DNA of 64,000 nt from Cordylochernes scorpioides (taxonomy: Eukaryota > Arthropoda > Arachnida > Pseudoscorpiones > Chernetidae), in contig CP092881.1 in assembly GCA_030710605.1 (NCBI GenBank), positions 71,966,445-72,030,444 on the forward strand, written 5' to 3'. Positions 1-10,156 of the stretch are shown in pieces (the stretch's first letter is position 1; the number at the start of each line of letters is the position of its first letter). The notes beneath the pieces were generated by a model. It was given only the letters and a program-made list of their open reading frames with translations. It did not search any database and was not told the origin of the DNA. The position numbers were made by a program, and so were the translations under genes.

Positions 1-1953
1 CCCTCTGAGAGTCCTTGGGCCTCACCGGTCGTTCTAGTAAGAAAGAAAGACGGGTCTGTTCGCTTTTGTGTGGACTACAGAGGTTTGAATAAGATGACGA
101 AAAAAGACGTCTATCCATTGCCGCGGGTTGATGACGCTCTTGATTGCTTGAAGGGGGCGAATATCTACTCCACAATTGATCTCAAAGCGGGCTACTGGCA
201 AATTGGCATTGATGAAGCTGATCGAGAAAAGACTGCCTTTATTACACCGGACGGTCTTTTTGAGTGTAAGGTCATGCCTTTTGGGCTGTGTAACGCGCCC
301 GCAACTTTCGAAAGGATGATGGATAATTTCCTGAAGGGTCTGCGATGGACGATATGTTTGTGTTACTTGGACGACGTCGTTATATTTGCGGATAATTTTC
401 CAGATCATTTGAGACGACTAGAGGTGGTCCTGAATTGTTTCAAGAGAGCTGGGCTGAAGCTCAATCCCGGAAAGTGTTCTTTTGGAGCCAGCAACATCAA
501 GATCCTTGGACACCAGGTGGATAAGGATGGAATCCGACCAGATGATGATAAGATTAAGGCGGTCAGTCAATTCCCGATCCCTAAGAACTTACAGCAGCTA
601 AGAAGCTTCCTTGGCTTGTCATCTTATTATAGGCGGTTTATTAAGAACTACGCAGATATTGCGCGGCCCCTCAATTCGCTACTATCTAAAGGAACAAAGT
701 TTCAATGGAACACAGACCAAGAGAGAGCATTTCAAAAACGGAAGAATGCCTTGACGTCAAAACCAGTATTGGGACATTTCGATGATGACGCTCCAACTGA
801 ACTACACACAGATGCCAGCGGATATGGAATAGGTGCCGTGCTTGCACAAAAGCAAGGGAACGGTGAAAAGGTCATCGCCTATGCTTCGCGTACCATTTTA
901 AAGTCCGAGAAAAACTATTCTACCACGGAGAGGGAATGTCTCGCCATAGTATGGGCAATTGGAAAATTTAGGCCCTATTTGTTTGGACGCCCCTTCAAAG
1001 TTATAACTGACCATCATTCTCTGTGCTGGTTGACCAATCTTAAAGATCCGGCAGGTAGATTAGCGAGGTGGGCGTTGAGACTTCAGGAGTACGACGTTTC
1101 CATTGTCTACAAGACAGGGCGAATGCACAAGGACGCCGACTGTCTGTCAAGAAATCCCATTGAAAATACGGAAAAGGTTTTCAATGACGACGTCCCCACA
1201 TTATTCCTTTTGAGCGACATCAGTAAAGAACAAGAGAAAGACCCTTACATTACAGGAATAATCAAGGAGATATCTCAGCCGTCACCCGCCAAGAAAGACA
1301 ACAAGTTCGAGGTTGTCAATGGGATCCTCTATAGAAAGAATTATGACCCGACTGGCCTACTTTTACTGTTAGTGATCCCAAGACACCTTCGAATGGAGAT
1401 CTTGGGGGACTTGCACGACGCACCTACTGCTGGACATCTGGGTTTTGCAAAAACCTGCGACAGAATTAGGAGAAGGTTCTATTGGCCAGGAATGTACAGA
1501 AGCGTGAGAAAGTATGTTGGCCATTGTCAGGACTGCCAGCGTCGCAAGAGTGTGCCACAACTTCCTCCTGGCTATCTGAGACCCATTACACCACCGGACC
1601 GACCATTCCAAAAAGTCGGTATAGATTTGCTGGGACGCTTCCCCATATCGCAAGGGAAGAAGAAGTGGATAGTTGTTTGCACCGACTATCTAACTAAATA
1701 TGCCGTTACCCAAAGTCTAGGTTCGGGGGAGCCCAAGAAATTGCAAAATTTCTTTTGGAGGAAGTTATTTTGAAGCATGGGGCTCCTCGAGAAATAGTGA
1801 TGGATCGGGGTCGAAACTTCCAGTCGAGACTCATTCAGGAGCTAACCAAGAACTGTCACATCAAAAAGAAGACAACGACGGCGTATCATCCCCAGACTAA
1901 CGGCCTGACAGAAAGATTGAACAGGACAATTGCCGACATGTTATCAATGTATA
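1..1953 (+). pseudogene. pol: Ty3/Gypsy pol, reverse transcriptase to integrase (5' part, broken)
   Basis: This is the polyprotein of a Gypsy-type LTR retrotransposon, entering the window mid-reverse transcriptase. The frame is open from base 1 to 1773. It shows the RT fingers (VDYRGLNK), the catalytic YLDD near 367, the thumb (LRSFLGLSSYYRRFI), RNase H (TDASGYGIGAVL, ending in ADCLSR), the integrase HHCC finger and the first catalytic aspartate (GIDLLG). Near 1725-1735 an extra G in a G run shifts the frame. The integrase then continues from about 1755 (VILKHGAPREIVMDRG) through the HPQTNGLTERLNRTI region. At 1953 a solo LTR interrupts it, and the same protein resumes at 2600. The frameshift and the insertion make this copy defective. 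The 5' LTR and gag lie outside the window. Confidence 0.93.
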
Positions 1954-2599
1954 TGTAATATTATAAAGAATATTGTCTAATAAATAATTATGTACCATGT
2001 TGGATATAATGTATTCTGTATGGATTCAAATAAAGATGGCAGTCAAAGGAAGAGGAGATGGAAGAAGTAGAAGAGAAAAGAACGACAGATCCAAGTCGTG
2101 TATCTAGGTCACTTAGAACAAAGAGGCCCTCATATTCCAGAGTTGAATGTCCTGAGAGATTGGGATGTTAGGCAAAGCTTCTTCCCGACCAAATTTACCA
2201 TCATGGCCGACAGAGACAGGGACCAATCAAAGGTCAAGCAGGGTCCCACATGACCCAAGCCAGGGGGCGGGGCAACCAGAGTTCGGTCGGTAACGTGTGT
2301 GTCAAGACGTGTGTGTGCATCTTCTAAAAGTAGTGCCTCGAGGTCCAAGATGTGAGTCATCTCAATCCAATTTAATCGCGAAAATCCTTCCATCTCCTCT
2401 CCCGAGCCGCCAATGATTAATATTCCGAGGTGTTTTGTGATTCATTAATCGATATAGTGTGCCGATTTTTTCATCCACCGCCATTGATAACGACTGCCCA
2501 AACATACAAAACCCCATCCACTCCCGAGGATTCTCAGGACAAAGCACTTTAATATAGAGAGTCGACAAGATTCTCAGGATCCTTTTCCCTTATACCACA
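1954..2599. mobile_element. Solo LTR inserted in the Gypsy integrase
   Basis: A 646-bp block begins TG and ends CA and is flanked by TATA on both sides (1950-1953 and 2600-2603). Removing it with one TATA restores the integrase frame (...LSMYM followed by DLDQKNW), so this is a clean insertion with a 4-bp target duplication. A second copy lies at 43561-44240, also between TATA repeats. No internal region is present, so a solo LTR is the best reading. The element family is unknown. The second copy carries about 35 extra bases near its 3' end. Confidence 0.85.
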
Positions 2600-3163
2600 T
2601 ATATGGACCTCGATCAGAAAAACTGGGATGAGATGCTACCATTCATCACATTTGCCTACAATACAGCGAGGCAAGAATCAACTGGCTTCACGCCATTCTT
2701 TCTGGTCCATGGGAGGAAAGCGGAGACGACCCTCGACACTATCTTTCCCTACAGTAGCGCGTCCGAGGGGGAAGAATTTATTCAATTGGTGGCGAGCAGA
2801 GCTGAAGAGGCGCGACAAATAGCCCGACATCACATCTTCAAGGCTCAAGAAACCAACAAATTGAATTACGACGCTCGGCATAAAGGAATAGTCTACCAAC
2901 CAGGAGATCTAGTGTGGATTTTTACACCTATCCGACGAGTGGGACTGTCTGAGAAACTTCTAAAAAGGTACTTTGGTCCCTACAAGGTCATTAAAAAGAT
3001 ATCGGATGTGACATACGAAGTGGAAGCATTCGGCAAGAGTGACAAAAGACAAAAAGGACGTGACACCGTCCATATCCTAAGGATGAAGCCATACTACGAC
3101 CCAGAGGGGCAAGAAGACGACACATCGGGAGAGGATCGCGCTCCGTCTGAAGATGAAGAATAG
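2600..3163 (+). pseudogene. pol: Ty3/Gypsy integrase C-terminal part
   Basis: This continues the integrase interrupted at 1953. It begins DLDQKNWDEMLPFITFAYN, the conserved stretch after the catalytic glutamate of Gypsy integrases. It then has the KLNYDARHKG and GDLVWIF region and the GPYKVIKKISDVTYEV fold of the C-terminal domain. The protein ends in an acidic tail (EDDTSGEDRAPSEDEE) at 3163. The frame here is open. The upstream frameshift and the LTR insertion mean it cannot be made as one protein from this copy. Confidence 0.9.
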
Positions 3164-3222
3164 GAGGAGGAAGAGAGATAGAAATAAAGCTGTGAAACAG
3201 CTCTTCCTTGAGGAGGGAATAG

Positions 3223-3452
3223 TGAAACGAGTTAAAACATCGGCTAGAAATTATGTAAATCTGTTGTGATTGTAAATAGCTAAAATTATGTAAATAATTA
3301 TCCTTTTTTTAAAAATATATATAGTTATGGCTCGAGAGAGTCGTGGTATGTAAAACTTGAGGATCAGCAGCGTCTGGTTCTCATCGTTTGTTAACTTCCA
3401 AGTAAATTAAACAAAAGTTCATCCTAACCAACGGCTGGCCTGATTTCCAACA
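3223..3452 (+). repeat. Probable 3' LTR of the Gypsy element
   Basis: Directly after pol comes a purine tract (GAGGAGGGAAT, 3210-3220) of the kind that primes plus-strand synthesis. It is followed by a block starting TG at 3223 and ending CA at 3452, with a TATATATA box near 3318. The matching 5' LTR is outside the window, so the ends are inferred from the purine tract and the TG/CA rule rather than from a repeat pair. Confidence 0.5.
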
Positions 3453-3534
3453 CTACAATATTTTAAGATTTTAACAAAAAAAAATGTTTTTCAAAGGTAA
3501 AGTTCCATAGGAATAGTATCAAATTATTTGGCAC

Positions 3535-4503
3535 TCTACATGAGTTGTGATCTCCTACGCCACGGTGTCTCCGGCTTCTTAAGATCTGGGAGGCGGTCGC
3601 TGACATCCTCACGCTGGACCATTACACTTACACCGCCTCAGCTCCTGAACCTCCCCATCATCGGTGGCTGTGGCCCTTTCCGACCTTCTGGTTCCTACCT
3701 GGTGGGTCGGCGCCTGCATTGGGGACTTCGCTGGCCTTGCCCCTCCCCTCACTCTGCCTACGCGCTGCGCCCTGGCTGACGCCGCGTCGCTGACCAGCTT
3801 CTGCCGTCGTCTTATCGACGAAAATCTGCGCGGGGCCTTCTGAGTAAACATCATCGGCGAGGCCGTAGTGCTGTGCGAGACGACTACGCCGTTCTTGCGA
3901 GTCATCACCAAAACTGTCCGCTGCATGTTAGAGCGCCCACGCCTGGCTTCCTTGCCTATCACCCAGTTCCCTAGAAGGTGGAAGGAACCTATAAACCTGT
4001 TCATCAACATCGGCTGGTCGTCGTTCCGGCGCTACGCCTTCTCTGGACACAACGCAGACATGGCAGTGAGGCTAGCTCTGACTTCTTGCCCTATCCAGCC
4101 CATCCAGCCAGGCCCAACAGTCCTGCGTCGCCTGTGGGTCCAGAGCCGGGAGGCATTTACCATCATTGGGAGGCCCCCTGACCTACAGGACTGGGTCTTC
4201 GGGCGAGGCCTGGATGACGACGCCCTGGCCATCCTGGCGTCTGCCAAGGCGTGTCTCTATTATTATATCTCAACATTGAACTGAGAGCGGTTCAAATTGA
4301 TCCTGTCCTTGTTTGGAAGAGGGCTCTCTCAAGATGGAGGAGCCTCTTTTCCTGAGAATAGCTTTTTATATTTAACTACCAAATTGTAAATAATAACATT
4401 TTCTTTCTCTTTGTTTAATTTCACATTATTTTTTGTAACATTTGATTAAGATTGCCAATAAAATATTTTGAATTGTCTTCTACATGAGTTGTGATTTCCT
4501 ACA
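3535..4503 (+). mobile_element. Retroposed element between long direct repeats, GC-rich ORF inside
   Basis: The sequence CTACATGAGTTGTGAT(C/T)TCCTAC stands at both ends (about 3537-3559 and 4481-4503). It is a 23-25 bp target duplication typical of LINE-type retroposition. Just before the right copy is a polyadenylation-like AATAAAATATTTTG. The inside is markedly more GC-rich than its surroundings. An open frame (3868-4284, 138 aa) ends in DDDALAILASAKACLYYYI, which resembles the C-terminal end of some LINE proteins, but I do not recognise the family. An in-frame stop near 3842 separates it from a likely upstream continuation. The 3' UTR motif GGCTCTCTCAAG (about 4322) recurs as GGACTCTCTCAAGG near 51286. 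Confidence 0.6.
3868..4284 (+). CDS. Unrecognised 138-aa ORF, possible LINE C-terminus
   Basis: The frame is open for 138 codons in GC-rich DNA between target-site duplications. The product is rich in Arg and Pro and contains PITQFPRRWKEPINLF, GPTVLRRLWVQSREAF and a final DDDALAILASAKACLYYY. I see no catalytic motif. The same frame is coding-like upstream across a TGA near 3842 (SFCRRLIDENLRGAF), so this is probably the 3' end of a damaged retroelement ORF. A processed host pseudogene is the alternative. Confidence 0.4.
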   Translation: MLCETTTPFLRVITKTVRCMLERPRLASLPITQFPRRWKEPINLFINIGWSSFRRYAFSGHNADMAVRLALTSCPIQPIQPGPTVLRRLWVQSREAFTIIGRPPDLQDWVFGRGLDDDALAILASAKACLYYYISTLN

Positions 4504-5079
4504 GAGTTGAGTGTTCTGATTTCCAATAGAAATTGTAGACTTTGGGTTATCTAGCAGAATGGGGACCAAGGATACAGATGGAAATAAGCCACATTACTCG
4601 CTCAACAAGTGATGACCCAGAGAAGATGTAATTTGGAGCTATGAAAACAAAACAAGGGTTGAAATCACTGAGGTACATCACTATGTAAACCTTCCCTTTC
4701 CTATTCCTGTATATTTAATTTAAAATGGAGCATTATTAATGAATATTACACATTCCTTTTGATTATATATCTATATATATAAAAATGGATGTTTGTTGGT
4801 CCGTTGGTCCGTCCGTCCGTTCGTTAGTGATAATCTTCTACATCGCTCAACCAATCGTGAGGAAACTTTGGGAAGATGTTTAGTATACTACCGGGATGGT
4901 TTCTGGTTAATTACTCTTTAGAAATAACCTTTCGTTGCATTTTTATTTACAATAAAACGTAAATTCACTCGCAATCAGCGCCCCCTCGCGGCAGACGTAT
5001 GGCCTAAAATAGCCTCGCATGAGCTTATTTGTAACGTCAAGCTTAGCCTATAGGTTAGGTACACAGCTTCGTACCCCCG

Positions 5080-5260
5080 CAACCTAGGTTCGAGGCTCAG
5101 CGTGGGTGTTTTTTTTTTTTTTCATTTCTTTTAAATTGTTGTAGCAAATTATTAAAAATAGTATTTTATTTAAAATGTAGGCTTATTAAAATAAAAATTA
5201 ACATAAACAATTTTTTGATAATATTTGTAACAAACCTAGGTTCGAGGCTCAGCGTGGGTG
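5080..5260 (+). repeat. Duplicated tRNA-B-box-like block inside the Helitron
   Basis: The phrase CCTAGGTTCGAGGCTCAGC, followed by GTGGGTG and a T run, occurs at about 5090 and again at about 5236. GGTTCGAGGCT resembles a pol III B box (GGTTCGANNCC), and the T runs resemble terminators. No convincing A box or clover-leaf is visible, so I treat it as a captured tRNA fragment at most. Confidence 0.35.
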
Positions 5261-5860
5261 TCTTTTTTTTATTTTCATTTCTTTTATATTATTGTAGCAA
5301 GGTCTGTTTTTACAGCATTATTATATTTTGATTGGTTTATTTTAAATATGTTTGTTATGAAGGACTCTATGTAATACTATTTAGAGCACATTTTGCATTT
5401 TAAACACCTAAGCCCCCCTCTTTTTAATATTGTAGCAAAGTATTAAAAGTATTATTTTATTTTAGATGTTTGCCATGAAACTTTGGGAAGTTGTTTAGTA
5501 TACTACCCGGACGATTTCTGGCGAATTATTTTAAAATAATATTTATAACAATAATTATAGCGAAATTTATGACATATTTTTATATTCTGTGTTTGTGCAT
5601 ATATAAATATTTTACAAAAAAAATGTGAGAACGTTCTATTAGAATATCTCGAAAACAAAAAACAATACATATAAACGAGTTCACTGACATTTATTAATGC
5701 AGTGATTATAATCAATGATTACAATGAAGGGCTATATTATCTATATATATATAAAAATCACTTTCAAATTATCTTTATAAATTGTAGCAAGGTCTGTTTT
5801 TACAGCATTATTATATTTTGACTGGTTTATTTTAAATATGTTTGTTATGAAGGCACTATG

Positions 5861-6011
5861 TGTTGTTTATGTTGTTCTTGTGTCTATTTGATCACGCAGA
5901 ATGCAACTGAACTAAGTATTTATTTATTAACATCTATTTATTATAACCGTGGTTATATATCTAAGAGTGTTTACAAGTCGAGTCGGCAGTGTTGCCGGAT
6001 CAATCATAACA
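5861..6011 (-). repeat. 3' LTR of the Mag-like element
   Basis: 151 bp, TGTTGTTTATG to AATCATAACA. I see no difference from the copy at 10006-10156. It lies on the left because the element is on the minus strand. Confidence 0.95.
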
Positions 6012-6050
6012 TGTTTCCTTTAAACAAAAATAAAAAGGATTGCAGTTCTC

Positions 6051-9000
6051 CTAGTCTCTATAACGCAAAGGTTTTCTCACTGTTCTACCACTGCGGGTTC
6101 GCACACTAGGAGAAGTGGATGATTCTTCACCTTTCTTGGCCACGTTCTCCCTTGGATCATATGCTCTTCTGTTTTCAGAAGTGGGTCTTCCGTGATCTTG
6201 TATGTTGTCATCCATGGCTGTCCCTGCTTGAGATCCAGGAATGCTTGGACTTTGACTTGTTGGGGCAGAGTCTTCTACACTGAACTTTCTCGGTCTAAGG
6301 TGAGACCTGTTCCTGCGGTATTCAGAACCACTTGGTGTTTTCACCATATATGAGCGTGGAGTTTCATGCTTTGCGGTCACTGTTGCCGGAACCCATTTTC
6401 TATGCCTTTCCTGCAACATGATGTTGTCTCCTACTTCCAAAGGTCTCAAAATTCTCTTTGGACTTCCTGCATACTTTTGTTGATGGTCTCTCAATTTTTG
6501 ATAATTCTTTGTTGTGTCAAACAGTGGTTTCAACTGTTGTCGGGTGTATGTCGAAAGAGTTCTCACAGATCTTCCCATAAGCATTTGGGTCGGAGATGGC
6601 AGGTCATACTTAGGTGTGTTGTTGAACTCCATCAAAGCCAGATTGGGATCTCTTCCTGACTTCACAGCTTTAATTATCAGTCCTTTGATGGTTTGAATTG
6701 TCCTCTCAACTTGTCCATTAGATCTTGGATATTTGGGACTGGAGGTTTGGTGTTTGAATTCATATTTCTGAGCAAAATTTTTGAATCCAGTAGAGTTAAA
6801 AGGGGGTCCATTATCCGAAACTAGAGTTCTTGGAATTCCATGAGTCCTGAAAATGGTTTTCAACTGCAGGATGGTTTCGGTTTCTCTTTTGCTTGATAAT
6901 TTCCGGATTTCAACAAACTTTGAGTGGTAATCGACAACCAAGATGGAACTAGTTCCACTCACCTCCATGAAATCTACAGCAATTTTTTCCCATGGAAATT
7001 CAGGGATTTCATGAGCTATTCTTGACTCCTCAGGATTCTTTCTTGAATATTCCTGACATGTTCTGCACTTTTCCACTTCATTTTCTACTTGTGTTATCAT
7101 GCCTGGCCAGTAAAATGCTGATCTTGCTTTTTCTTTGGAAGCCGCTATGCCCTGGTGTGATGAATGAACAACCTGCAGGATTTCTTTTCGAAGAGTCGAT
7201 GGCACCATGATGCAATTTCCTTTGTAAACAATTCCGTCACTCACATGAATTTCATCTTGAAATTGCCAGTAGGGTTTTGCTTCATCACAGACCATAGTTT
7301 TATATTTCGGCCATCCATTCTTCGCATACTCTATTAGTTGTATCAAGGTGTGGTCCCCATGAGTTTCTTTTTGTAGTCTCTTTATTTTTTCATCTGTGGT
7401 AACCAGCAACATGTGCACTGATTCAGTTTGACCTTCTAAATAGCTTGTGTCCACCTCATCTTTTAATGGATCTCTAGACAGATGGTCAGCTACAAACATG
7501 TTTTTTCCTGGTGTAAACTTCAAAGATATTTGAAATCTCATGAGACGTAAGACCATTCTTTGCAGTCTTGGGGAAAGCTTTTCTAAAGGTTTCTTAACAA
7601 TACTCAGGAGAGGTTTGTGGTCAGTTTCCACAATAACATCATTTCCCCAAATATAGTACTGGAAGCGTTCACATCCAAAGACTATAGCCAAAAGTTCTTT
7701 CTCTATCTGTGCGTATTTTCTTTGAGTTGCATTCAGGCTGAAGGACGCATACTCAATTGCTTGTCCCCCTTGCATGAGCACTGTACCAATACCATATTGG
7801 CTTGCATCAGATGAAATGGTGATTGGCTTGGTTGGGTCAAAAAATGTCAATATTGGAGCATTCGAAACCATATTCTTGAGTTTTTCAAAACAATCATTTT
7901 CTTCGCCTCCAAATTTCCATTCACTCTTGTTGCTTATCAATTTCCTTAGAGGTGCAGTCTTGTCAGACAGATTAGGAATGAATTTGCCAAGGTACGTTAC
8001 CATACCTAAGAATCTTTGGACTTCAGTCTTGTTCTCAGGTCTTTTCAACTTTTGTATTGCCTCTGCTCTTGAAGCTTGAATGGCTATTCCATCTCGACTG
8101 ATTATATGGCCTAAGAAATTTACTTTGTTGACAGCTATCTGCTGCTTCTTAGCATTGAGCTTGACATTATTTTCTTCCAACCTTCGAAGAACTGTTTCAA
8201 GGTTTCGGTTGTGCTCTTCCATTGTGTTTCCATAGATCAAGATGTCATCCATATAGCAAGCAGTTCCCTGGAGACCTGAAAGGATATTGTTTATGCATCG
8301 CTGGAATACCTCCGATGCACTGTTCAATCCATAGGGAAGTCGCTTGAACCGGAATCTTCCAAAGGGAGTCGCAATGGTGCACAGGTTGGTGCTTTCTTTG
8401 TCTAATGGGACTTGCCAGAAAGCTGATGATGCATCAAATACAGAGAAAACTGTAGCACCTTTCAGTTCAGAAAATATTGTTTCAGCTGTTGGCAGAATAT
8501 AGCGCTCTCTCTGAACATATTTGTTCAGTTCCCTGGGGTCCATGCAAATTCTGACATCTCCAGAAGGTTTTTGTACCACTACAATAGGGTGTGTCCATTC
8601 GCTTGGTTCTTCAACTTTTTCAATAATGTCAAGTTTTTCCATCCGTTCCAATTCTGCTTTAACTTTTTCTCTAATGGAAAAAGGAATTTTTCTGCTTGGA
8701 GCAATAACTGGAGTTGCATTTTCTTTTAGTCTAATCTTGTGTTCAATTGGCAGTCTTCCTATGCCTTCAAATATATTTTTGTGCCTGTTCAAAATTTCTT
8801 TTGCTGAATTGTTTTGCTCTGTTTGGACAGCATCACATTTCTTAATTAGTGAAAGCTTTTCAATAGCTTCTATTCCTAAAATTGGTTGATAGTATCCATC
8901 AGCAATGAAAAATTCTAGACTTTCCGTCTTATTTTTAGTTTTGCAATTTAGTGTGGCAATTCCTTTTATCTTGATTTCATGTCCTGTATATGATGTTAGC

Positions 9001-9932
9001 TTTCGGTTAGTCTGAAATATTTCCAAACCTTTCATTTGTCTGGTGAATGTGTATGGCAAAACATTTACTTCTGCTCCAGAGTCCAACTTGAAACATATTT
9101 CCTTCCCATTCACTATGATGGATTTTTTCCATTCCAAAGTATGGACTACTTTTGCTTCATGTATTGACCTTACAGTTTCTTCTGTTTCATCATTCAGACT
9201 TCTGATAGCTGAACTTTTACAGAAAGCTGCAAAATGATTCATCTTTTTGCATTTGGAGCATCTTTTACCCCATGCAGGACAATTTTTTGCTCTGTGAGAC
9301 TTTCCACACCTTTGGCATTTGAATTCTTTTTCAGATTCTTGATTTTGTTTTGGACTGTGTTTCTTTTCATATTTTCTTATTTGACAAATGTTCTGGTTGT
9401 TCTGCATGATCTTGATCTGTTGCTTGCTTATTTCATCTGTTTTGCACATTTCAATGGCTTTTAGAAGAGTTAAATTGGGCTCTCTTAAGAGGCGTTCCTG
9501 CAAAGCCTTGTCTTGTATTCCATACACAATGCGATCCCTAATTAAACTATCCTTTTGTGATTCAAATTCACATGATGTGGATAATCCTTTTAGTTCTGTT
9601 ATAAAACTATCAATGGATTCACCATCCTTCTGGGTCGCTGAAAAAAATTTGAATCTTTCAAAAATAACGTTCTTTTTAGGCTCGCAAAAATCATCAAATT
9701 TGTTTATTACAAGATCGAAATTTTCTGCTTCATCTTCTTTTAAATGAAATGTGTTGAAAACTTCCAAGGCTTCTTCGCCAATAAAATTTAATAAAATGGC
9801 AACTTTCAGTTTATCAGGCTTTGTGGCTTTTTCTGTTGCTTCAAGATAAAGCATTAATCGCTGTTTGAACCTTCGCCAATTTTCCGCTACATTTCCGTGC
9901 AGGGCGAGTTCGCTAGGCCTAACAAAGTCCAT
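6051..9932 (-). CDS. gag-pol: Gag-Pol polyprotein, Mag-like Gypsy, 1293 aa, intact
   Basis: A single uninterrupted frame encodes every step of retrotransposition. An N-terminal Gag region is followed by two zinc knuckles at about residues 205-240 (CQRCGKSHRAKNC and CSKCKKMNHFAAFC). Next come the aspartic protease (KLDSGAEVN), the reverse transcriptase with catalytic YMDD (ACYMDDILIYG), RNase H (SDASQYGIGTVL to VADHLSRD) and the integrase. The integrase has its HHCC finger (HSSHQGIAASKEKARS...CRTCQ) and the DDE residues in VDFMEV, SDNGPPFN and SNGQVERT. Paired CCHC knuckles in a fused gag-pol are typical of the Mag lineage. The ATG at 9932 lies 73 bp inside the 5' LTR and the stop is 39 bp from the 3' LTR, so the element is very compact. 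No broken motif is visible. Confidence 0.95.
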   Translation of the reverse strand: MDFVRPSELALHGNVAENWRRFKQRLMLYLEATEKATKPDKLKVAILLNFIGEEALEVFNTFHLKEDEAENFDLVINKFDDFCEPKKNVIFERFKFFSATQKDGESIDSFITELKGLSTSCEFESQKDSLIRDRIVYGIQDKALQERLLREPNLTLLKAIEMCKTDEISKQQIKIMQNNQNICQIRKYEKKHSPKQNQESEKEFKCQRCGKSHRAKNCPAWGKRCSKCKKMNHFAAFCKSSAIRSLNDETEETVRSIHEAKVVHTLEWKKSIIVNGKEICFKLDSGAEVNVLPYTFTRQMKGLEIFQTNRKLTSYTGHEIKIKGIATLNCKTKNKTESLEFFIADGYYQPILGIEAIEKLSLIKKCDAVQTEQNNSAKEILNRHKNIFEGIGRLPIEHKIRLKENATPVIAPSRKIPFSIREKVKAELERMEKLDIIEKVEEPSEWTHPIVVVQKPSGDVRICMDPRELNKYVQRERYILPTAETIFSELKGATVFSVFDASSAFWQVPLDKESTNLCTIATPFGRFRFKRLPYGLNSASEVFQRCINNILSGLQGTACYMDDILIYGNTMEEHNRNLETVLRRLEENNVKLNAKKQQIAVNKVNFLGHIISRDGIAIQASRAEAIQKLKRPENKTEVQRFLGMVTYLGKFIPNLSDKTAPLRKLISNKSEWKFGGEENDCFEKLKNMVSNAPILTFFDPTKPITISSDASQYGIGTVLMQGGQAIEYASFSLNATQRKYAQIEKELLAIVFGCERFQYYIWGNDVIVETDHKPLLSIVKKPLEKLSPRLQRMVLRLMRFQISLKFTPGKNMFVADHLSRDPLKDEVDTSYLEGQTESVHMLLVTTDEKIKRLQKETHGDHTLIQLIEYAKNGWPKYKTMVCDEAKPYWQFQDEIHVSDGIVYKGNCIMVPSTLRKEILQVVHSSHQGIAASKEKARSAFYWPGMITQVENEVEKCRTCQEYSRKNPEESRIAHEIPEFPWEKIAVDFMEVSGTSSILVVDYHSKFVEIRKLSSKRETETILQLKTIFRTHGIPRTLVSDNGPPFNSTGFKNFAQKYEFKHQTSSPKYPRSNGQVERTIQTIKGLIIKAVKSGRDPNLALMEFNNTPKYDLPSPTQMLMGRSVRTLSTYTRQQLKPLFDTTKNYQKLRDHQQKYAGSPKRILRPLEVGDNIMLQERHRKWVPATVTAKHETPRSYMVKTPSGSEYRRNRSHLRPRKFSVEDSAPTSQSPSIPGSQAGTAMDDNIQDHGRPTSENRRAYDPRENVAKKGEESSTSPSVRTRSGRTVRKPLRYRD

Positions 9933-10005
9933 GTTTTCTTTTTTTCACTAATATTTTTCAATAATATATTTATTTGAAAAAGTACTCACTTTTCCGCTGC
10001 CACCA

Positions 10006-10156
10006 TGTTGTTTATGTTGTTCTTGTGTCTATTTGATCACGCAGAATGCAACTGAACTAAGTATTTATTTATTAACATCTATTTATTATAACCGTGGTTA
10101 TATATCTAAGAGTGTTTACAAGTCGAGTCGGCAGTGTTGCCGGATCAATCATAACA
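10006..10156 (-). repeat. 5' LTR of the Mag-like element
   Basis: 151 bp, matching 5861-6011 base for base as far as I can read. The tRNA primer-binding site abuts it at 10005. Confidence 0.95.

Larger units (their letters stand above)
5861..10156 (-). mobile_element. Complete Mag-like Ty3/Gypsy LTR retrotransposon
   Basis: Two 151-bp LTRs (5861-6011 and 10006-10156), beginning TGTT and ending AACA, flank one long minus-strand frame. Read by eye the LTRs are identical. CTATG stands on both sides (5856-5860 and 10157-10161), a 5-bp target duplication. The uninterrupted site survives in the neighbouring tandem unit near 10645. A primer-binding site TGGTGGCAGCGGAAA starts at the base next to the 5' LTR (10005 downward), and a purine-rich TAAAGGAAACA precedes the 3' LTR. 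All parts look intact, which implies a very recent insertion. Confidence 0.95.

Noticed and set aside
5503..5715. 70-aa frame repeated at 10295 and 10786
   Set aside because: It is part of the 491-bp tandem unit of a non-coding Helitron.
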